NCBI GenBank assembly: GCA_009773335.1
Contig: WRPF01000017.1
Span: forward strand, 41,849 to 105,848
Reading direction: 5' to 3'
Length of the DNA stretch: 64,000 nucleotides
Source of the DNA: Caulobacteraceae bacterium
GTDB lineage: Bacteria > Pseudomonadota > Alphaproteobacteria > Caulobacterales > Aquidulcibacteraceae
Position numbers and translations under genes: made by a program. Below, piece after piece: positions 15,859-25,175 of this stretch (positions are counted from its first letter, which is position 1; every line of letters starts with the position of its first letter). The notes beneath the pieces were generated by a model. The model saw nothing but the letters and a program-made list of their open reading frames with translations. It did not search any database and was not told the origin of the DNA.

Positions 15859-17325
15859 TTAGAGCACAATCCGCGCGCGCGCTGCGGCGGCGCGCGCCGG
15901 GTCGATCGGTTCGAGACGACTCAGGTAGATGGCGGCGTCCGCGCGCGACGCCGCCGCCGATGCACGGCCTTCGAGCGCATCGGCGTTTTCAGGCCTGATC
16001 GCGAGCGCCTGTCCGTAAGCTGCGCGTGCCTTCTCGCGGTCGCCGAGATTGTCGTGCGCATAAGCCAGATTGAGCCAGGCGGTGAAATCTCCGGGCCTGA
16101 GCGTGATGACGCGCTCATAGAGCGCGGCGGCGCCGGCGTAGTCCCTCGACAGAAACAGCGCTGTGGCTTTGCCGTTCATCAGCATCGTGTCCTGCGGCGC
16201 GATGGCGAGGCCGCGATCGTAGTGGCGCACCGCCTGCGCATACTCGCCGCGGTCACGCCAGGTATCGGCCACCGCCTTCAACACCCAGATCGACCGGCCC
16301 GCGCGCGCGATGACCCTCTGCCCTTCCGCAAACGCGTCCTCCTTGCGGCCTATCTCCCTGAGATTGGTGATGTAGAGACCCGCCATCCTGTCGTCGTTGG
16401 GGGCTACGCGCACGCCATGACTGAGAACGGTCAGGCTTTCCTCGAACCGGCCGGCGCCGGCCAGCGCGAGCGCCTTGGCGCGCCAGCCGTCGCCCCGATC
16501 AGGTTCGAGCGTAAGCGCGCGGTCAAACGCCGCCAACGCGCCATCCAGATCGCCGGCGCCCTGAAGCGCGCCTGCGCGCGCGAGAAGCGTATCGTAGGAA
16601 TCCGCGTTCATCGCATTGCGTCCCGTCGATTTCACCGCACGCATCTGCGGCCTGAAACTTTCAAAGGTGAACCTGCCGAGACCGTTGGCGAACAGGCCGG
16701 CCTCGTCGCTCATGGCGAGGTATCCGCCCGAGTGCGTGGTCACGTTCTGGCCGTTCACCTTGATCGACACTTCGCCGGCGATACGCGTGACGACCATTTC
16801 GTTGAAGCCGGGCCTGACCATGCCATCGGTCTTGATCGTTGCGGTCTGGCTGAAGCTGTCCGGCGAACTCTCGAACACGCTCACCGAGCCGTCGCCCATG
16901 ATCGCGGCGGCCATGTAAGCGCCGGTCTGGCGGTCGTGCGCGAACACCACGCCGGCGCCGCCATCGGGCGCCTGCGTGTCGGCGACGGCGACCCTGGCGG
17001 TGATGCGGAAATCGCCCGCGCCGCCCGGCAGGGGCGCGAGCGCCGTAAAGGTGGCGCGGGGTTGCGAGATGTTGGCGACAACGTACGTCTCGCCCACGAA
17101 GGCGCCGGTGACGCCCTGGTTCTCGCCGACCATGACCTTGGACGCTACCGGCCCCAACACCCGCTCGGCAGGCGTCGCAGCGACGGGCGGTTCGACCCAG
17201 CGCGCCGATTTCCCGAACAGCGAAGAGACTGCCGAGCCAAGGCCGAGCAGCAGCATGACCAGCACGAAACCGGGGACCAGCATCTTGGCGCGCTCGCCGA
17301 TGGATGCGGGTTGGATATGTGTCAT
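15859..17325 (-). CDS. membrane-anchored protein: beta-sandwich domain plus TPR repeats
   Basis: A 488-residue protein with three parts: an N-terminal membrane anchor (about 15-38, LVPGFVLVMLLLGLGSAVSSLF), a beta-rich domain (about 80-225, with FRITARVAV, GGAGVVFAHD and IKVNGQNV) resembling laminin-G/DUF1080-like concanavalin folds, and six or more TPR units (about 240-470, for example GDLDGALAAFDRALTLEPD and GDREKARAAYGQALAIRPEN). The arrangement suggests an envelope scaffold with the TPR part in the periplasm, possibly binding glycan through the sandwich domain. Function unknown. It is convergent with the SDR gene. Confidence 0.75.
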   Translation of the reverse strand: MTHIQPASIGERAKMLVPGFVLVMLLLGLGSAVSSLFGKSARWVEPPVAATPAERVLGPVASKVMVGENQGVTGAFVGETYVVANISQPRATFTALAPLPGGAGDFRITARVAVADTQAPDGGAGVVFAHDRQTGAYMAAAIMGDGSVSVFESSPDSFSQTATIKTDGMVRPGFNEMVVTRIAGEVSIKVNGQNVTTHSGGYLAMSDEAGLFANGLGRFTFESFRPQMRAVKSTGRNAMNADSYDTLLARAGALQGAGDLDGALAAFDRALTLEPDRGDGWRAKALALAGAGRFEESLTVLSHGVRVAPNDDRMAGLYITNLREIGRKEDAFAEGQRVIARAGRSIWVLKAVADTWRDRGEYAQAVRHYDRGLAIAPQDTMLMNGKATALFLSRDYAGAAALYERVITLRPGDFTAWLNLAYAHDNLGDREKARAAYGQALAIRPENADALEGRASAAASRADAAIYLSRLEPIDPARAAAARARIVL

Positions 17326-17415
17326 CGACCGAGGCTCCGGCGGCGCCTCCGCAGATGGAGGCGATCTGCCGACACAGGCGCGGCCCGGCCGGAAACCGGG
17401 TCATCCATGCTGCCT

Positions 17416-18096
17416 CTAGATGTTCGGCGCCGCCAGCACGACGCCGACTAGCACCGCCGCGTAATGCACGCCGGACGCGGCGAGCACGAACATGTGCCAG
17501 ATCGCGCGCCGGAACGGCAGGCGCTCCCAGACGTAGAAGCACACGCCTGCCGTGTAGATGACGCCGCCGACGACGAGCAGCGTCAACGCGGCGGGCGACA
17601 CGCCTTCAAGGAACGGCTTCAGCGCGGCGAGCGCGATCCAGCCGAGCAGCAGATACGCCGCGATCCAGATCTTCTTCGACAACCCCGGCGCGAAAAGTTT
17701 GCCGGCCGCGCACCCCAGCGCGATCGCCCATACGCCGGCGGTCGTGCCGATCGCCCACCAGCCCTCGAAGCGTTGCGTCGTGAACGGCGTGTAGGAGCCC
17801 GCGATCATGAGGAAGATCGCCGCGTGATCGAGGCGCCGCAGCCGGCTGCGCAGCTCCGGCCGGCGCGCGAGATTGTAGATCATCGAGGCGGTGAGCATGG
17901 CGATCCAGCACAGCGCATAGATCGTGACCGCGCTGACCCGGCCGACGCCGCCTTGCCAGATCGCGAGGCCCAACAGCACCAGCCCGGCGATGGCGGCGCC
18001 CGTGACGCCCGTGACGTGCACCCAGCGATCGACGCTGCGCTCGGCGCTCGTCCGGTAGAGAGAGAAAGGATCGGCTTCGACGAGCGAGGCATTCAT
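17416..18096 (-). CDS. hemolysin III / TrhA family membrane protein
   Basis: A 226-residue integral membrane protein with seven hydrophobic helices, matching the Hly-III/PAQR family: DRWVHVTGVTGA near the start, HAAIFLMIAGSYTPF (about 112-126), and the final HMFVLAASGVHYAAVL. The conserved His residues and Ser/Asp of the PAQR hydrolase-like site are present. Start ATG 18096 is chosen for GGGG seven bases upstream and normal family length. Despite the name, family members are mostly implicated in membrane homeostasis rather than proven haemolysis. Confidence 0.88.
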   Translation of the reverse strand: MNASLVEADPFSLYRTSAERSVDRWVHVTGVTGAAIAGLVLLGLAIWQGGVGRVSAVTIYALCWIAMLTASMIYNLARRPELRSRLRRLDHAAIFLMIAGSYTPFTTQRFEGWWAIGTTAGVWAIALGCAAGKLFAPGLSKKIWIAAYLLLGWIALAALKPFLEGVSPAALTLLVVGGVIYTAGVCFYVWERLPFRRAIWHMFVLAASGVHYAAVLVGVVLAAPNI

Positions 18097-18169
18097 CGCA
18101 AACCCCATGCAAGGCGCCCGGACGGAGCGCTCCGGGAAGGTAGGCGGGGCGGCGGCTGACGCAAAGGGT

Positions 18170-18850
18170 TCAATCCCCGTCGCGCCGTCGCACCGTGGCT
18201 TCAAGCCCGTCGGCGTCGAGGATCTTCACGCCCGTCCGGCCCATCTCGATGAGACCCTCGTCGCGCAGCGCCGCGAGCTTGCGGTTGAGCTTCTCGCGCG
18301 ACACCGAGATGCGGCGCGCCATTTCCACCTGCGTGAGCTGCACCGCGCGGGCGCCGCGGCCGCTTTCGTCCAGCAGCAGCCGCGCGAGCTTGGCGCCGAG
18401 GTCGTGCAGCACCGCGCTTTCGACGACGGCGTTGGTGGCGCGCAGTCGCGCCACGAGTTCGCCCGCGAGCGCCAGCATCGCCGGCGGTTCGCTGGTCAGC
18501 GCGTCGAGCAGCGCGTCGCGGGAAATCCGCAGGAGCCGGGTGCGCCGGAGCGCCGTCATGTCCGCCGAGCGCGGGCCGCCGTCGATCACGGCCATGTCGC
18601 CCGCCACCTCGCCGGCGCCGAGGGCTGCGAACCGCACCTGCTTGCCGCCCGCCGTGGTGACGCCGACCTCAAGCTCGCCTTCGAGGATCACATAGAGCGC
18701 GTCGCCCTTGTCCCCCTTGGCACAGAGCCGTTCCTCGGCGGCCAGGCGCACCTCGGCCCCACGGTCGACCAGCATCTGGCGGGTCTCGGCGGTCAGGGCG
18801 CGGAAAAGCCGGCTCTGGGCGAGCGCGGCGGCGGCGACGGTCTGGCTCAT
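18170..18850 (-). CDS. Crp/Fnr family transcriptional regulator
   Basis: A 226-residue regulator: a cyclic-nucleotide-type sensor domain (about 12-125, with GDALYVILEGELEVGV and GEVAGDMAVIDGGPRSADMTAL) and a Crp-type winged helix (about 150-215, TQVEMARRISVSREKLNRKLAALRDEGLI). Only one cysteine is visible (ERLCAKGDK), so no FNR-type iron-sulfur cluster is expected. Recognition-helix spacing is normal. Its target is unknown; it lies 250 bp from divergent ruvC, whose promoter it could influence. Confidence 0.88.
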   Translation of the reverse strand: MSQTVAAAALAQSRLFRALTAETRQMLVDRGAEVRLAAEERLCAKGDKGDALYVILEGELEVGVTTAGGKQVRFAALGAGEVAGDMAVIDGGPRSADMTALRRTRLLRISRDALLDALTSEPPAMLALAGELVARLRATNAVVESAVLHDLGAKLARLLLDESGRGARAVQLTQVEMARRISVSREKLNRKLAALRDEGLIEMGRTGVKILDADGLEATVRRRDGD

Positions 18851-19100
18851 GAACGCTGTCCTTCGCCGACCGGCCTAAGGCGCGGCGGCGCATCGTCAAG
18901 GCGGCGCGGACCGCCTCTCCAAGACTTAAGGCGACAGCTGAGGCGCCCCGCAAGCGGCCTCGCCCGCCAGTGCAGCCCCGCGGCGCCCCCTGTGGGGTAC
19001 CCACGGCGGCGAATAACGCCCTGAGGGGGCTCTTCGTGGCGCGACAGGCGAAACTGCCTTTAAGCGCTCTGGTAAGGAATCGCCTTAAGAGCCTCGTTCC

Positions 19101-19607
19101 ATGACAATCATGCGCATCATCGGGATCGACCCCGGCCTGAACCGCTGCGGCTGGGGAATCATCCTGGCGGACGGCGCCCGGCTTTCCCACGTGGCCCACG
19201 GGGTCGTCCGGCCCAAGGCCGACCTCTCCATGGGCCGCAGGCTGGCGGCCATCCTCGATGGGCTGGAGGCTGTGATCGAACAGCACGATCCGCACGAGGC
19301 GGCGGTCGAGGAAACCTACGTCAACGCCCAGAACCCGAAATCCGCGCTCGCACTGGGCCAGGCCCGGGGCGCAGCCCTCATCGCGCCGGCCCGTCACGGC
19401 CTCGACATCGGCGAGTACGCGCCCGCCGAGATCAAGAAGGCGCTTGTCGGCACCGGCCAGGCGGAGAAGGATCAGGTGGCCTTCATGGTGCGCCGTCTCA
19501 TGCCCGCCGCCGGCAACGTGGTGGCGGATGCGGCGGACGCGCTGGCGGTGGCGATCTGCCATGCCGCGCATGGCGGCTTCCGCAAGCGGGTCGGCAGCGT
19601 CGCGTAG
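19101..19607 (+). CDS. ruvC: Holliday junction resolvase RuvC
   Basis: A 168-residue junction endonuclease. Catalytic acidic residues of the RNase H-like fold are visible: D in IIGIDPGLNRCGWG, E in AAVEETYVN, and the C-terminal D pair in ADAADALAVAICH. It resolves four-way junctions with the RuvAB complex. ATG 19101 or 19110 could start it; the second gives the canonical MRIIGIDPG. ruvA follows after 11 bp, so they form an operon. Confidence 0.95.
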   Translation: MTIMRIIGIDPGLNRCGWGIILADGARLSHVAHGVVRPKADLSMGRRLAAILDGLEAVIEQHDPHEAAVEETYVNAQNPKSALALGQARGAALIAPARHGLDIGEYAPAEIKKALVGTGQAEKDQVAFMVRRLMPAAGNVVADAADALAVAICHAAHGGFRKRVGSVA

Positions 19608-19618
19608 GGAGACTGCGC

Positions 19619-20239
19619 ATGATCGGCAGCCTCAAGGGCGTCGTGACCGCCATCGGCGAAGATGCCGCCCTCATCGAGGTCAACGGCGTGGGCTATGTGG
19701 TGCAGGCGGGCTCGCGCACGCTGTCGCGGTTGTCCGTCGGCGAAGCGGCGATGCTCGCCATCGAGACACACGTGCGCGAGGACGCGATCAAGCTCTACGG
19801 CTTTTCCAGCGAGGAAGAGCGCGGCTGGTTCACGCACCTGCAGTCCGTGCAGAGCGTCGGCGCCAAGGTTGCGCTCAACATCCTCGACACGCTGACCACC
19901 GGCGACATCGGCGACGCCATCTCGCTGCAGGACAAGGCGAGCTTCGCGCGCGCCAACGGCGTCGGCCCCAAGCTCGCCGCGCGCATCGTGCAGGAGCTGG
20001 CCGGCAAGGCCCCGCCGCGCGGCTTCCTTGCGCACGCGCCGCTTTCCGCGACGGCGAAAGGGCCCGTGCTCGTTGCCGGAGGCTCAGGCGCACGCGGCGA
20101 AGCGGTGAGCGCGCTGGTCAATCTCGGCATCGACGCCGCCACCGCCGCGCGCGCAGTCGCGACCGCGATGAAGACCTTCGAAGGCGATCCCCCGACGCCC
20201 GACCTCATCCGCGCGGCCCTGAAGGAAGTGCGCGGCTGA
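19619..20239 (+). CDS. ruvA: Holliday junction branch migration protein RuvA
   Basis: A 206-residue protein with the full RuvA architecture: OB-fold domain I (MIGSLKGVV, HVREDAIKLYGFSSEEER), tandem HhH domain II (LQSVQSVGAKVALNIL and ARANGVGPKLAARIVQEL) and a flexible linker leading to the C-terminal three-helix domain III (GEAVSALVNLGIDAATAARAV) that contacts RuvB. ruvB, which often follows in ruvCAB operons, is not next; a CoA-transferase gene begins 50 bp downstream. Confidence 0.95.
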   Translation: MIGSLKGVVTAIGEDAALIEVNGVGYVVQAGSRTLSRLSVGEAAMLAIETHVREDAIKLYGFSSEEERGWFTHLQSVQSVGAKVALNILDTLTTGDIGDAISLQDKASFARANGVGPKLAARIVQELAGKAPPRGFLAHAPLSATAKGPVLVAGGSGARGEAVSALVNLGIDAATAARAVATAMKTFEGDPPTPDLIRAALKEVRG

Positions 20240-20289
20240 GCGCACGCGCCGCGTTTGCGCGCACGCCTGCATCCGCTACGGTTTCGCGC

Positions 20290-21489
20290 ATGACAGAACT
20301 GAACGCACGCGCCGGCGCGCTCAACGACACGCGCGTCATCGAACTCGGCCAGCTCATCGCGGGCCCGTTCTGCGGCCAGCTTTTCGCTGATCACGGCGCG
20401 GACGTGATCAAGGTCGAGGCGCCGGACCAGGGTGATCCGCTACGCACGTGGGGACGCGGTGAAATTCCGACTTGGTGGGCGGTCGCTGCGCGCAACAAGC
20501 GCTGCGTCACCGCCGACATGCGCAAGCCCGAAGGCCGCGACATCGTCCTGCGCCTTGTCGAGCAGACCGACGTGCTGATCGAGAATTTCCGCCCCGGCAC
20601 GCTGGAGAAATGGGGCCTCGGCTACGACGTGCTGAAGGCGCGCAATCCGCGCATCGTGCTCGTGCGCGTCTCGGGCTATGGCCAGACCGGTCCGTATTCG
20701 CCACGCGCAGGTTACGCGTCCGTCGGCGAGGCGATGGGCGGGATGCGCTACCTCTGCGGCGAACCGGACCGCCCACCGAGCCGCGCGGGGCTTTCTCTGG
20801 GCGACACGCTGGCGGCGTCTTTTGCGTTCATGGGCGCGCTGATGGCATTGAAGGAACGAGACCGTTCAGGCGAGGGACAGATCGTCGATTCCGCGATCTA
20901 CGAAGCGGTGCTCGCCGTTATGGAAGCGACGATCCCCGAATACAGCGTCAACGGCGAAATCCGCGGCCGTTCCGGCGCGAAACTCGCGGGCATTGCGCCG
21001 TCGAACGTCTATCCGTGCGCGGACGGCGCGATCCTCATCGCCGCCAATCAGGATTCCGTGTTCGACCGCTTCTGCACCGCCATCGGCCGCGCCGAATGGA
21101 TCGAGGATCCGCGCTTCATCGATCACCGCGCGCGCGGCGCCCATCAGGATCTGCTCGACGATCTCATCGGCGCGTGGACGCAGTCACGCACCATGGCCGA
21201 AGTCGAGGCGCTGATGACCGAGAGCGGCGTACCCGCTGGCCGCGTCAATCGCGCGCCGGAAATGCTCGCCGATCCGCACTTCGCCGCGCGCCAGTCGATC
21301 GTCGACGTAGAGCATCCGATGATCGCGAACCTGAAGATGCAGAACGTTTTCCCGCGCCTGTCGCGCACGCCGGGCGAAGTGGCCTGGCCAGGCCCGGCGC
21401 TGGGCGCACACAACTGCGAGGTCTACGGCGCGCTGCTCGGCGCCGACGACGCGCAACTCGCCGCTTGGCGCGCCGCGAAGGTCATCTGA
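20290..21489 (+). CDS. class III (CaiB/BaiF) CoA-transferase
   Basis: A 399-residue family III CoA-transferase that moves CoA between carboxylic acids by way of an aspartyl-CoA intermediate. Typical features: VIELGQLIAGPFCGQLFADHGADVIKVE (about 16-43), RGKR-like ARNKRCVTAD, NFRPG (99-103), and catalytic D172 in LSLGDTLAASF. The second domain includes the NVYPCADG segment. Substrate unknown: short-chain, carnitine-type and aromatic acids are all possible. Start ATG 20290, where homology begins. It is convergent with the glycan cluster, the two stops abutting at 21489/21490. Confidence 0.9.
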   Translation: MTELNARAGALNDTRVIELGQLIAGPFCGQLFADHGADVIKVEAPDQGDPLRTWGRGEIPTWWAVAARNKRCVTADMRKPEGRDIVLRLVEQTDVLIENFRPGTLEKWGLGYDVLKARNPRIVLVRVSGYGQTGPYSPRAGYASVGEAMGGMRYLCGEPDRPPSRAGLSLGDTLAASFAFMGALMALKERDRSGEGQIVDSAIYEAVLAVMEATIPEYSVNGEIRGRSGAKLAGIAPSNVYPCADGAILIAANQDSVFDRFCTAIGRAEWIEDPRFIDHRARGAHQDLLDDLIGAWTQSRTMAEVEALMTESGVPAGRVNRAPEMLADPHFAARQSIVDVEHPMIANLKMQNVFPRLSRTPGEVAWPGPALGAHNCEVYGALLGADDAQLAAWRAAKVI

Positions 21490-22725
21490 TCAGACACGGT
21501 CGGTCCACGGCGCCGCATCCATCGTCGCGCAATCGGGCGCGCGCGGCGTCACGACAAGTCCGCCCGCGACGGCGCGCACGGCGCGCAGCACCGCGCCCGG
21601 CAACCCCGCCTCGCCATCCTCGTAGGTGAACGCCCCCGTCTCCGCACCGTTGCACGCGATGGTGCGCGTGATCCACGACTCCGCAGCGGGCGTCACGATC
21701 GCGAGCCCTGCGGCAAGACCTTCGACGAGCAGCCCGGAGCTGCGCCGCGCATACGCGTTCGCCGCATAGGGCAACAGCAGCACGTGCGAAGCCGCAAGCA
21801 CGCCGTGAAAGGCATCCTGATCGAGCGCGCCATGCACGAGGTCGACGCCATCGGCGCCCGCACGCAGACGTGCCATCGCCTTCGTCACGGACGGATCGGC
21901 TCCAGCCTCGCCCGGCATGAGCTGAATGGTGAAACGAACCTCCGCATCCGCATCGCGACGCACGGTCGCAACAATATCGGGCAACAGATGAAAGCCCTTC
22001 TCGCGACGCGACTCTCCGATAAACGCCACGCGCACCGGCGGCGGCAAAGGTCGTTGAACGGCATCTTCGCTGAGGCGGGCGAGATCGACGGGAATGCGGA
22101 TCGTCCGCACCGTGCGGCCGAGAATGGCGGCGTAGGCGGCGGCGAGTTCGCCGGTGTCGGCGCACCAGTCGATGGCGACCGCCTCCATCGCCGCGCGACG
22201 GAGCGCATCGCGGCCTTCCGCACTTTCCGGCGGATCGAACCGCAGGCACATGCTGACACGCGCGCCGCGCGATGTGATCTCGTGCGATTGCCGCGCGGCG
22301 AGCACAGCCTCCGCCCAGAACAGCGTCGGCAAATACGCGCGGTCGCCGGTCTTCCAGTCGAGAGATGCGATGGCTTGCGCGAGTTCGTCGACGAACGGCG
22401 CGGCGCGCGCAGCGGTGGCGTCATCCTCACCGGCGGGCGCGCCGAGAACCGCACGGCGCAGCCGTTGCGTTGTCTTTTCGCCAAGCACGGCGACCGCAAG
22501 ACCGCCGAGGCCTGTGCGCGACTGCGGGACCGGTGACGCGCGACGAAACACCCGCGTGAAGGGAATGCCGAGAGCTGCGATTTCCGGCGCCGCTTCCGCA
22601 TGGAAGACGCCGCGCACCGCGAAGCCCGCCGCCGCCGCCTCGCGCGCAATCACGCGCACATAGTCGAAGCAATGCCCGCCCACAGTCCGCAGATTGGGCT
22701 CGATGATGACCAGACGGCGCGTCAT
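21490..22725 (-). CDS. glycosyltransferase, GT4-like
   Basis: A 411-residue GT-B glycosyltransferase. The N terminus MTRRLVIIEPNLRTVGGHCFDY opens the acceptor domain. The C-terminal donor domain has VRVAFIGESRREKGFHLLPDIV and the nucleotide-sugar motif region LLLPYAANAYARRSSGLLVEGLAAGLAIV with the conserved Glu. It transfers a sugar during surface polysaccharide assembly, acting at the cytoplasmic face. Start 22725 overlaps the upstream epimerase stop by 4 bp, showing coupling. It is the last gene of the minus-strand run 24639-21490. Confidence 0.8.
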   Translation of the reverse strand: MTRRLVIIEPNLRTVGGHCFDYVRVIAREAAAAGFAVRGVFHAEAAPEIAALGIPFTRVFRRASPVPQSRTGLGGLAVAVLGEKTTQRLRRAVLGAPAGEDDATAARAAPFVDELAQAIASLDWKTGDRAYLPTLFWAEAVLAARQSHEITSRGARVSMCLRFDPPESAEGRDALRRAAMEAVAIDWCADTGELAAAYAAILGRTVRTIRIPVDLARLSEDAVQRPLPPPVRVAFIGESRREKGFHLLPDIVATVRRDADAEVRFTIQLMPGEAGADPSVTKAMARLRAGADGVDLVHGALDQDAFHGVLAASHVLLLPYAANAYARRSSGLLVEGLAAGLAIVTPAAESWITRTIACNGAETGAFTYEDGEAGLPGAVLRAVRAVAGGLVVTPRAPDCATMDAAPWTDRV

Positions 22726-23675
22726 TGTGGGGCGGAGGATTGCGCGCCCGCGCGATGCTCGTCCAGCATGTCGCGCAAGGTGCTCTCCCACGGCGTCTCT
22801 GCACGCCATCCCGTCGCCGCGCGGATCGCGCACGCGTCGCCCCGCGCGATCAGCGCGCGTCCGACGGGGCCTTCCTCCGGGTGCTCGTCGACGGTGATGC
22901 GAACACGCGCCAGCGCGATCATGTCCCGCAGCACCTCGCCCATGATCCGCGACCTCCCGGACGCGATATTGAACACGACGAGCCCGGGCGTCGCTGCGCG
23001 GCAGGAAATCACCGATGCGATCGCACGCGCGCAGTCGCGCACGTCGACGAAATCGCGCCCCTCGTCCAGGCGACTTGTGCGCACCGCCGGCGCGGCGCGA
23101 CCGGCTTCTATGGCGGCGATCTGCGCGGCGAACTTCGGCAGCGCATAGGCCGTGGACTGTCCCGGCCCGACGATATTGAAGAAGCGCAGCACCGTCGCGC
23201 GCAGGCCCGCCTCGACGGAAGGAGACAGCGCCGCCTCGGCGGCAGCCTTCGACGCGCCATAGATGTCACGCGGGCGCAGCGCCGCGGACTCCGGAACCGG
23301 GCCATCATGATCGAAGAACGTCGCGCCGTACGCGAGCCCCGACCCTGCGAGAACGAAATGCGCTTCGGGACACCGGGCGCGCAGCGTCTCCGCAAGGAGC
23401 GCCGTCGCCCCCGCATTCACCGCGAACGTCTCCGCAGGATTGTCGCGCGCCATCGCCGGCGAGGCGATGCCCGCGAGATGCACGACGGCATCCGGCCGCG
23501 TCGCATCGACGAGTGCGGCGACAGACTCCGGATTCACCAGATCGACAGCGACATCGCACATGGGCGAAACCCGTCTGCCCGCGCGCACGATTTCGGCGTC
23601 ATCCAGCAACGACGAAAGCATGTCGCACGTCCATCGTCCGATGAACCCCGAAGTCCCCGTCACCAGAACGCGCAC
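22722..23675 (-). CDS. NAD(P)-dependent sugar epimerase/reductase
   Basis: A 317-residue extended SDR: cofactor motif GTSGFIG (about 7-13), a catalytic Tyr-Lys in YGASK (about 139-143), and DEGRDFVDVRDCARAI in the sugar-binding half. It resembles the group of GDP-mannose 4,6-dehydratases and GDP-6-deoxy-mannose reductases; which reaction it performs cannot be fixed from sequence alone. It lies between another epimerase gene (31 bp upstream) and a glycosyltransferase that overlaps its end. A role in nucleotide-sugar supply for a surface glycan is likely. Confidence 0.85.
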   Translation of the reverse strand: MRVLVTGTSGFIGRWTCDMLSSLLDDAEIVRAGRRVSPMCDVAVDLVNPESVAALVDATRPDAVVHLAGIASPAMARDNPAETFAVNAGATALLAETLRARCPEAHFVLAGSGLAYGATFFDHDGPVPESAALRPRDIYGASKAAAEAALSPSVEAGLRATVLRFFNIVGPGQSTAYALPKFAAQIAAIEAGRAAPAVRTSRLDEGRDFVDVRDCARAIASVISCRAATPGLVVFNIASGRSRIMGEVLRDMIALARVRITVDEHPEEGPVGRALIARGDACAIRAATGWRAETPWESTLRDMLDEHRAGAQSSAPQ

Positions 23676-23706
23676 GCCCAGCCTCCAGTCCTCCGTTCGC
23701 GCGGCG

Positions 23707-24639
23707 TCAGACGTTAGTAAAGTTTTGCGTGCGCAGCATCGTGTAGCCCTTGATCAGCTCCCTGATCCCGCGCTCCAGCGGCCAGTCAGGCCGCCAGCCG
23801 GTGGCCTCGATCTTCTCGTTCGAAACAATGTAGTCGCGCTTGTCGGGATCCTCGCCCACCGGCGCTTCGAGATACGCGAAGTTCGGAACCTGCTCCTTGA
23901 TCTTCGCGCAGAGCTGCAACTTGGAGAGATTGGCCTCCGACAGGCCGACATTGTACGCCTGCCCCGTCATCGCGTCGTAGTTGTCGAGCGCGTGGATGAA
24001 GGCTTTTACCACGTCGCGGACGTGGATGAAATTGCGACGGAAGTGGCCCTCGAAGATAACCACGGCCCGGTCTTTCACCGCGCGCAGGGTGAAGTCGTTG
24101 ACGAGGAGGTCGATGCGCATCTTCGGCGCCATGCCGAACACGGTCGCCAGACGCACCGTGACCCCGTTGCCGGAATCGAGCACGGCCTTCTCGGCTTCCA
24201 CCTTTGTCACGCCGTAGATGGAGATCGGCCGCAGCGGCGATTCCTCGGTGCAGAAGGCGTCCTTCTCGCCGACGCCGTAGCCGGAGTTGGTCACCGGATA
24301 GACGATCTTCTGGTTCTTGCTCATGCGCTGCACGATGGAGATGATCGCGTCGCGGTTCAGCGTCTCGGCGCCGATCGGGTCCTGCGCGCAGATCGGCGCG
24401 CCCACGAGCGCGGCCAGCGGAATGATCACATCATGCTTCGCCACGAGATCGTCGAGCAGTCGCGTATCGCGCGCATCACCCTTGATCGGCGTGAACGTCT
24501 CGTAGCGACAGCAATCGGCGAGACTATGGCCGTGCAGCTCGAAGCGGTCGAGCACCGTCACGGAGTCCCCACGCGCGAGCAGCGTGGGAACGAGGATTGA
24601 GCCGATATAGCCGGCGCCGCCGGTCACAAGCACTTTCAT
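23707..24639 (-). CDS. NAD-dependent nucleotide-sugar epimerase
   Basis: A 310-residue extended SDR: GGAGYIGS (7-14), the NAD-binding region with KGDARD, a catalytic YGVTK (about 139-143), and the substrate-side RRNFIHVRDVVKAF. It resembles UDP-glucose epimerase relatives found in polysaccharide clusters. The catalytic Ser/Thr position reads NSGYG. Start 24639 is the first Met before the Rossmann motif. It lies about 50 bp downstream of the kinase remnant, in what was probably a single operon before the deletion at about 25.17 kb. Confidence 0.85.
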   Translation of the reverse strand: MKVLVTGGAGYIGSILVPTLLARGDSVTVLDRFELHGHSLADCCRYETFTPIKGDARDTRLLDDLVAKHDVIIPLAALVGAPICAQDPIGAETLNRDAIISIVQRMSKNQKIVYPVTNSGYGVGEKDAFCTEESPLRPISIYGVTKVEAEKAVLDSGNGVTVRLATVFGMAPKMRIDLLVNDFTLRAVKDRAVVIFEGHFRRNFIHVRDVVKAFIHALDNYDAMTGQAYNVGLSEANLSKLQLCAKIKEQVPNFAYLEAPVGEDPDKRDYIVSNEKIEATGWRPDWPLERGIRELIKGYTMLRTQNFTNV

Positions 24640-24688
24640 GTTCAAGAGTCCGTCCAGTTTGAAATCAGGTGCGCGCCGATAGCGCGCG

Positions 24689-25175
24689 TCAGCCGCCCGT
24701 CGCAAGTCGCAATGGACGCATGGGCCGGTTCGACATCGCCAGGGAGGCGCCCGTCGGGCGCACGCCCGACATGATCACCGTCGAGCCCGGATAATCCATC
24801 CGGATCGGCAGCACCACGTTCGGCGCGACGCCAGCGACGATATCGGGGATGCGGTCCGGCGGCGCAAGCATCAGCAGGAAGCCGCCCCCGCCCGCTCCGC
24901 AGAGTTTGCCCCCATGCGCGCCCGCCGCCCGCGCCTTCGCGTAGAGGTTGTCGATCTCTGGGTTCGAGATTTTCGAGGAGAGCCTGCGCTTGATCTGCCA
25001 GCTCTCGTCCAGCATCGCGCCGAGCGCGGCGACGACATTGGGATTGGCGCCTTCGAGCATCGACACGCAATCTTCCACGAGATCGTAGAGCTTGCCTAGA
25101 TCGGTATCGAGCTTCTTGTCCTTGGTGGCCTCAAGTTGTTCTTCCAGCACGGCGGTCGCGCGCCGCGCGATCCAC
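24689..25175 (-). pseudogene. GHMP sugar kinase, N-terminal half missing
   Basis: About 160 residues match the C-terminal half of GHMP kinases of the D-glycero-D-manno-heptose 7-phosphate kinase type: a helical segment with VLEEQ, SWQIKRRLSSKISNPEIDNLY, and the last motif AHGGKLCGAGGGGFLL. The ATP-binding PxxxGLGSSSA motif and the catalytic aspartate are absent. Homology stops at about 25170, where the antisense strand becomes the methyltransferase gene. The product cannot be an active kinase. Both genes at this junction lack their 5' ends, indicating a deletion rather than a start-site error. Confidence 0.75.

Noticed and set aside
18170..18850. Crp-family gene as the FNR that binds 5247-5260
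   Set aside because: It has only one visible cysteine, so no iron-sulfur cluster site; FNR assignment is not supported.
19444..21489. 681-residue plus-strand frame upstream of the CoA-transferase start
   Set aside because: The first 280 residues overlap ruvC and ruvA in another frame. Family homology begins at the ATG at 20290.
25092..25175. In-frame start of the C-methyltransferase at 25092
   Set aside because: These codons are antisense to the kinase C-terminal helix and read Ser/Ala-rich, not like the zinc-binding domain of the family.
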